Below, piece after piece: positions 4,867 through 6,138 of a stretch of 6,138 bases of DNA (its first letter is position 1; every line of letters starts with the position of its first letter). Both the position numbers and the translations under genes were made by a program. Origin of the DNA: Sedimentibacter sp. (GTDB lineage: Bacteria; Bacillota; Clostridia; Tissierellales; Sedimentibacteraceae); the NCBI GenBank assembly GCA_029256005.1, contig JAQSYS010000116.1, positions 1 through 6,138 on the forward strand, in the 5' to 3' direction. Under the pieces are notes generated by a model. That model worked only from the letters and a program-made list of their open reading frames with translations. It was not told the origin of the DNA and searched no databases.

Positions 4867-4893
4867 AAAAAAATGAAACGAATTATCGTTTCA
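4867..4893 (-). terminator. Intrinsic terminator of spoIVB
   Basis: TGAAACGA (minus strand 4893-4886), loop TAAT, TCGTTTCA (4881-4874) is a perfect eight-pair stem with a four-base loop, followed directly by seven T residues (4873-4867). It separates spoIVB transcription from spo0A. Confidence 0.85.
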
Positions 4894-4915
4894 TCAACCT
4901 TTATAAACTCGATTC

Positions 4916-4984
4916 TTGTCATTAGAGCGATAGCGAAGACTCATAATTAAATACGAGATTCTTCTGCTTCGCTTAAAATGACTT
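4916..4984. repeat. Degenerate palindromic intergenic repeat, copy 2
   Basis: Left arm 4918-4942 (GTCATTAGAGCGATAGCG, then AAGACTC) and right arm 4955-4982 (GAGATTCTTCTGCTTCGC, then TTAAAATGAC) are imperfect reverse complements around a spacer of about 12 bases. The shared core resembles TCATTCTGAGCG-AGCGAAGAATCTC, a motif I recall as scattered in many low-GC genomes. Length and architecture match copy 1 at 1545-1608. It lies between the spoIVB stop codon and the spoIVB terminator, so it is transcribed as part of the 3' untranslated region. Confidence 0.65.
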
Positions 4985-5009
4985 CAGATTTTAAATTACC
5001 TCAAAAAAA

Positions 5010-6101
5010 TCATTCTGCTTCATCATATATTTGATCGAAAATCCATTCTATATAAATACCATATCCCTTTGTTGGATCATTCATAAAAACATGTGTTACA
5101 GCACCAACAATCTTATTGTTCTGAATTACAGGACATCCACTCATACCTTGAATAATTCCATTTGTCAACTCCAACAACTCGTTATCGACTATTTTAATAA
5201 CAAAGCTTTTTTCATCAGGTTTATTTTGATAAAATATTTTTGTTATTTCTACATCATATTTTTTTATTTCATTGTTTACACATGAATATATTTCTGCGGG
5301 ACCTATTTTAATTTCTTCTTTTTTACCGACTTCAATTAAATCTTTACTAAAAAATCCCATACTTTTATTATTTATATTACCGTATATTCCAAAGTTAGTA
5401 TTATTTGCAACTGTACCGAGACTGTCTTCATTTTTTAATATATATCCAATAATTTCTCCGGGTTCACCTTTTTTACCTAATTTAATATTCGTGATATTTG
5501 CTCTTGAAATTGTACCTGATTCTATATCAATTAGCGAGCCAGTGTCTGAATCTGAAATTCCATGACCAATTGCACTGAATTTGCCAGTTTCGGGATCTAC
5601 AAAAGTTATAGTGCCTATTCCAGCTATATCATCCCTTGCCCAGAATCCAAATTTTATCTCATTGCTATCATATGTTTGAACGGGCGATATGTTAAAGTTT
5701 AATAACTTACCTTCTCTCTCTATAGTAAAATTATAATTCTTAACACCCTTTTCAACAGTGTAATTTAAAATATCATCTGTTCCTTCAATTGGTATCGAAT
5801 CAATAGAAATAATTTTATCTCCAATTTGAACTCCTGCTAATTTTGCAGGTGAAACAGATAATTTGTCAGTGCTGATTATGTCTGCCAAACCAACAACAAG
5901 GACTCCTTCAGTTTTTAATTCAACACCGATTGTCTGTCCTCCAGGTATTATATATTTACCTTCAGTTTCAATCACTTCATTATCTTCTACTTTTGTCAAA
6001 ACATATGGATTTGTTTTTAAATCATAGCCATAATAAACAGCCGCCAATAAAATTGCAATAAAAAAAATAAAGAATAAAACTCTTTTAGCGAATCCTTTCA
6101 T
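5010..6101 (-). CDS. spoIVB: Stage IV sporulation protein B, SpoIVB serine protease
   Basis: A forespore-made protease secreted into the intermembrane space, where it cleaves SpoIVFA and so triggers pro-sigma-K processing. From the ATG the protein has 363 residues, shorter than the 426 of B. subtilis. An N-terminal anchor spans about 7-25 (VLFFIFFIAILLAAVYYGY), a conserved IPGGQTIGVELKTEGVLVVGL block follows, and a PDZ domain spans about 65-140 (SPAKLAGVQIGDKIISID). The S55 peptidase domain has H180 in AIGHGISD, D306 in IVDNELL and serine S321 in QGMSGCPVIQ, equivalent to B. subtilis H236, D363 and S378. The ending AVTHVFMNDPTKGYGIYIEW is diagnostic. I chose the ATG at 6101: AAGGAG (6113-6108) sits six bases upstream. 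A longer frame from TTG at 6116 would place the ribosome binding site inside the coding sequence. The gene is followed by a repeat, a terminator and spo0A. Confidence 0.97.
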   Translation of the reverse strand: MKGFAKRVLFFIFFIAILLAAVYYGYDLKTNPYVLTKVEDNEVIETEGKYIIPGGQTIGVELKTEGVLVVGLADIISTDKLSVSPAKLAGVQIGDKIISIDSIPIEGTDDILNYTVEKGVKNYNFTIEREGKLLNFNISPVQTYDSNEIKFGFWARDDIAGIGTITFVDPETGKFSAIGHGISDSDTGSLIDIESGTISRANITNIKLGKKGEPGEIIGYILKNEDSLGTVANNTNFGIYGNINNKSMGFFSKDLIEVGKKEEIKIGPAEIYSCVNNEIKKYDVEITKIFYQNKPDEKSFVIKIVDNELLELTNGIIQGMSGCPVIQNNKIVGAVTHVFMNDPTKGYGIYIEWIFDQIYDEAE

Positions 6102-6138
6102 GATGATCTCCTTCAAGTTTTATCTTTAATTTCTCCAT

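Noticed and set aside
5031..5565. Two overlapping plus-strand open frames antisense to spoIVB
   Set aside because: They are shadows of a gene with clear protease motifs, and their translations are low-complexity and unlike any family I know.
6102..6116. TTG start giving SpoIVB five extra residues
   Set aside because: The extra codons contain the AAGGAG ribosome binding site of the internal ATG at 6101, which has ideal spacing.
6113..6138. Possible 3' end of an upstream gene such as recN
   Set aside because: One minus-strand frame ends GEIKDKT then stop at 6113, but seven residues cannot identify a gene.

Overview
This AT-rich window comes from a low-GC, endospore-forming Firmicute, most likely a clostridial-type anaerobe. 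The evidence is the sporulation gene content, strong AGGAGG-type ribosome binding sites, and a conserved gene order around spo0A. I cannot name the genus from sequence alone. All seven genes lie on the minus strand, so transcription runs from high to low coordinates. Every plus-strand open frame I considered is a shadow of a minus-strand gene.

In transcription order the layout is as follows. spoIVB (6101 to 5010), a PDZ-containing sporulation signalling protease, ends at a good intrinsic terminator (4893-4867). Just after its stop codon lies a degenerate palindromic intergenic repeat (4916-4984). spo0A (4699 to 3905), the master sporulation regulator, has an unusual AT-rich leader. The leader carries an orphan consensus Shine-Dalgarno sequence and a 14-bp direct repeat, while the real spo0A ribosome binding site is a weaker GGGGGA. 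A hairpin follows spo0A. A near-consensus sigma-A promoter (3839-3811) then drives a Nudix hydrolase of ADP-ribose pyrophosphatase type (3749 to 3216). Next come a divergent spoIIM (3107 to 2526) and a XerD-like tyrosine recombinase homologue (2526 to 1651), which overlap by one base. A 126-base gap filled with inverted repeats separates these from deoB, phosphopentomutase (1524 to 352). The window ends inside dacF, a D-Ala-D-Ala carboxypeptidase (start at 219). A perfect Spo0A box and a sigma-F-like promoter lie ahead of dacF.

The genes fit a sporulation neighbourhood. Spo0A starts the programme, SpoIIM belongs to the engulfment machinery, SpoIVB sends the forespore signal for sigma-K activation, and DacF trims peptidoglycan. 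Nudix and DeoB are nucleotide-salvage housekeeping genes that often travel with this cluster.

The most unusual observation is the XerD-like protein. Its reading frame is intact and it sits where the genuine xerD gene is normally found, but by my alignment it keeps only two of the six catalytic residues of the tyrosine recombinase family (second Arg and Tyr). The first Arg, Lys and both His positions are Lys, Glu, Gln and Leu. It looks like a retained pseudo-recombinase, translationally coupled to spoIIM. No RNA gene, CRISPR array, insertion sequence or phage gene was seen.
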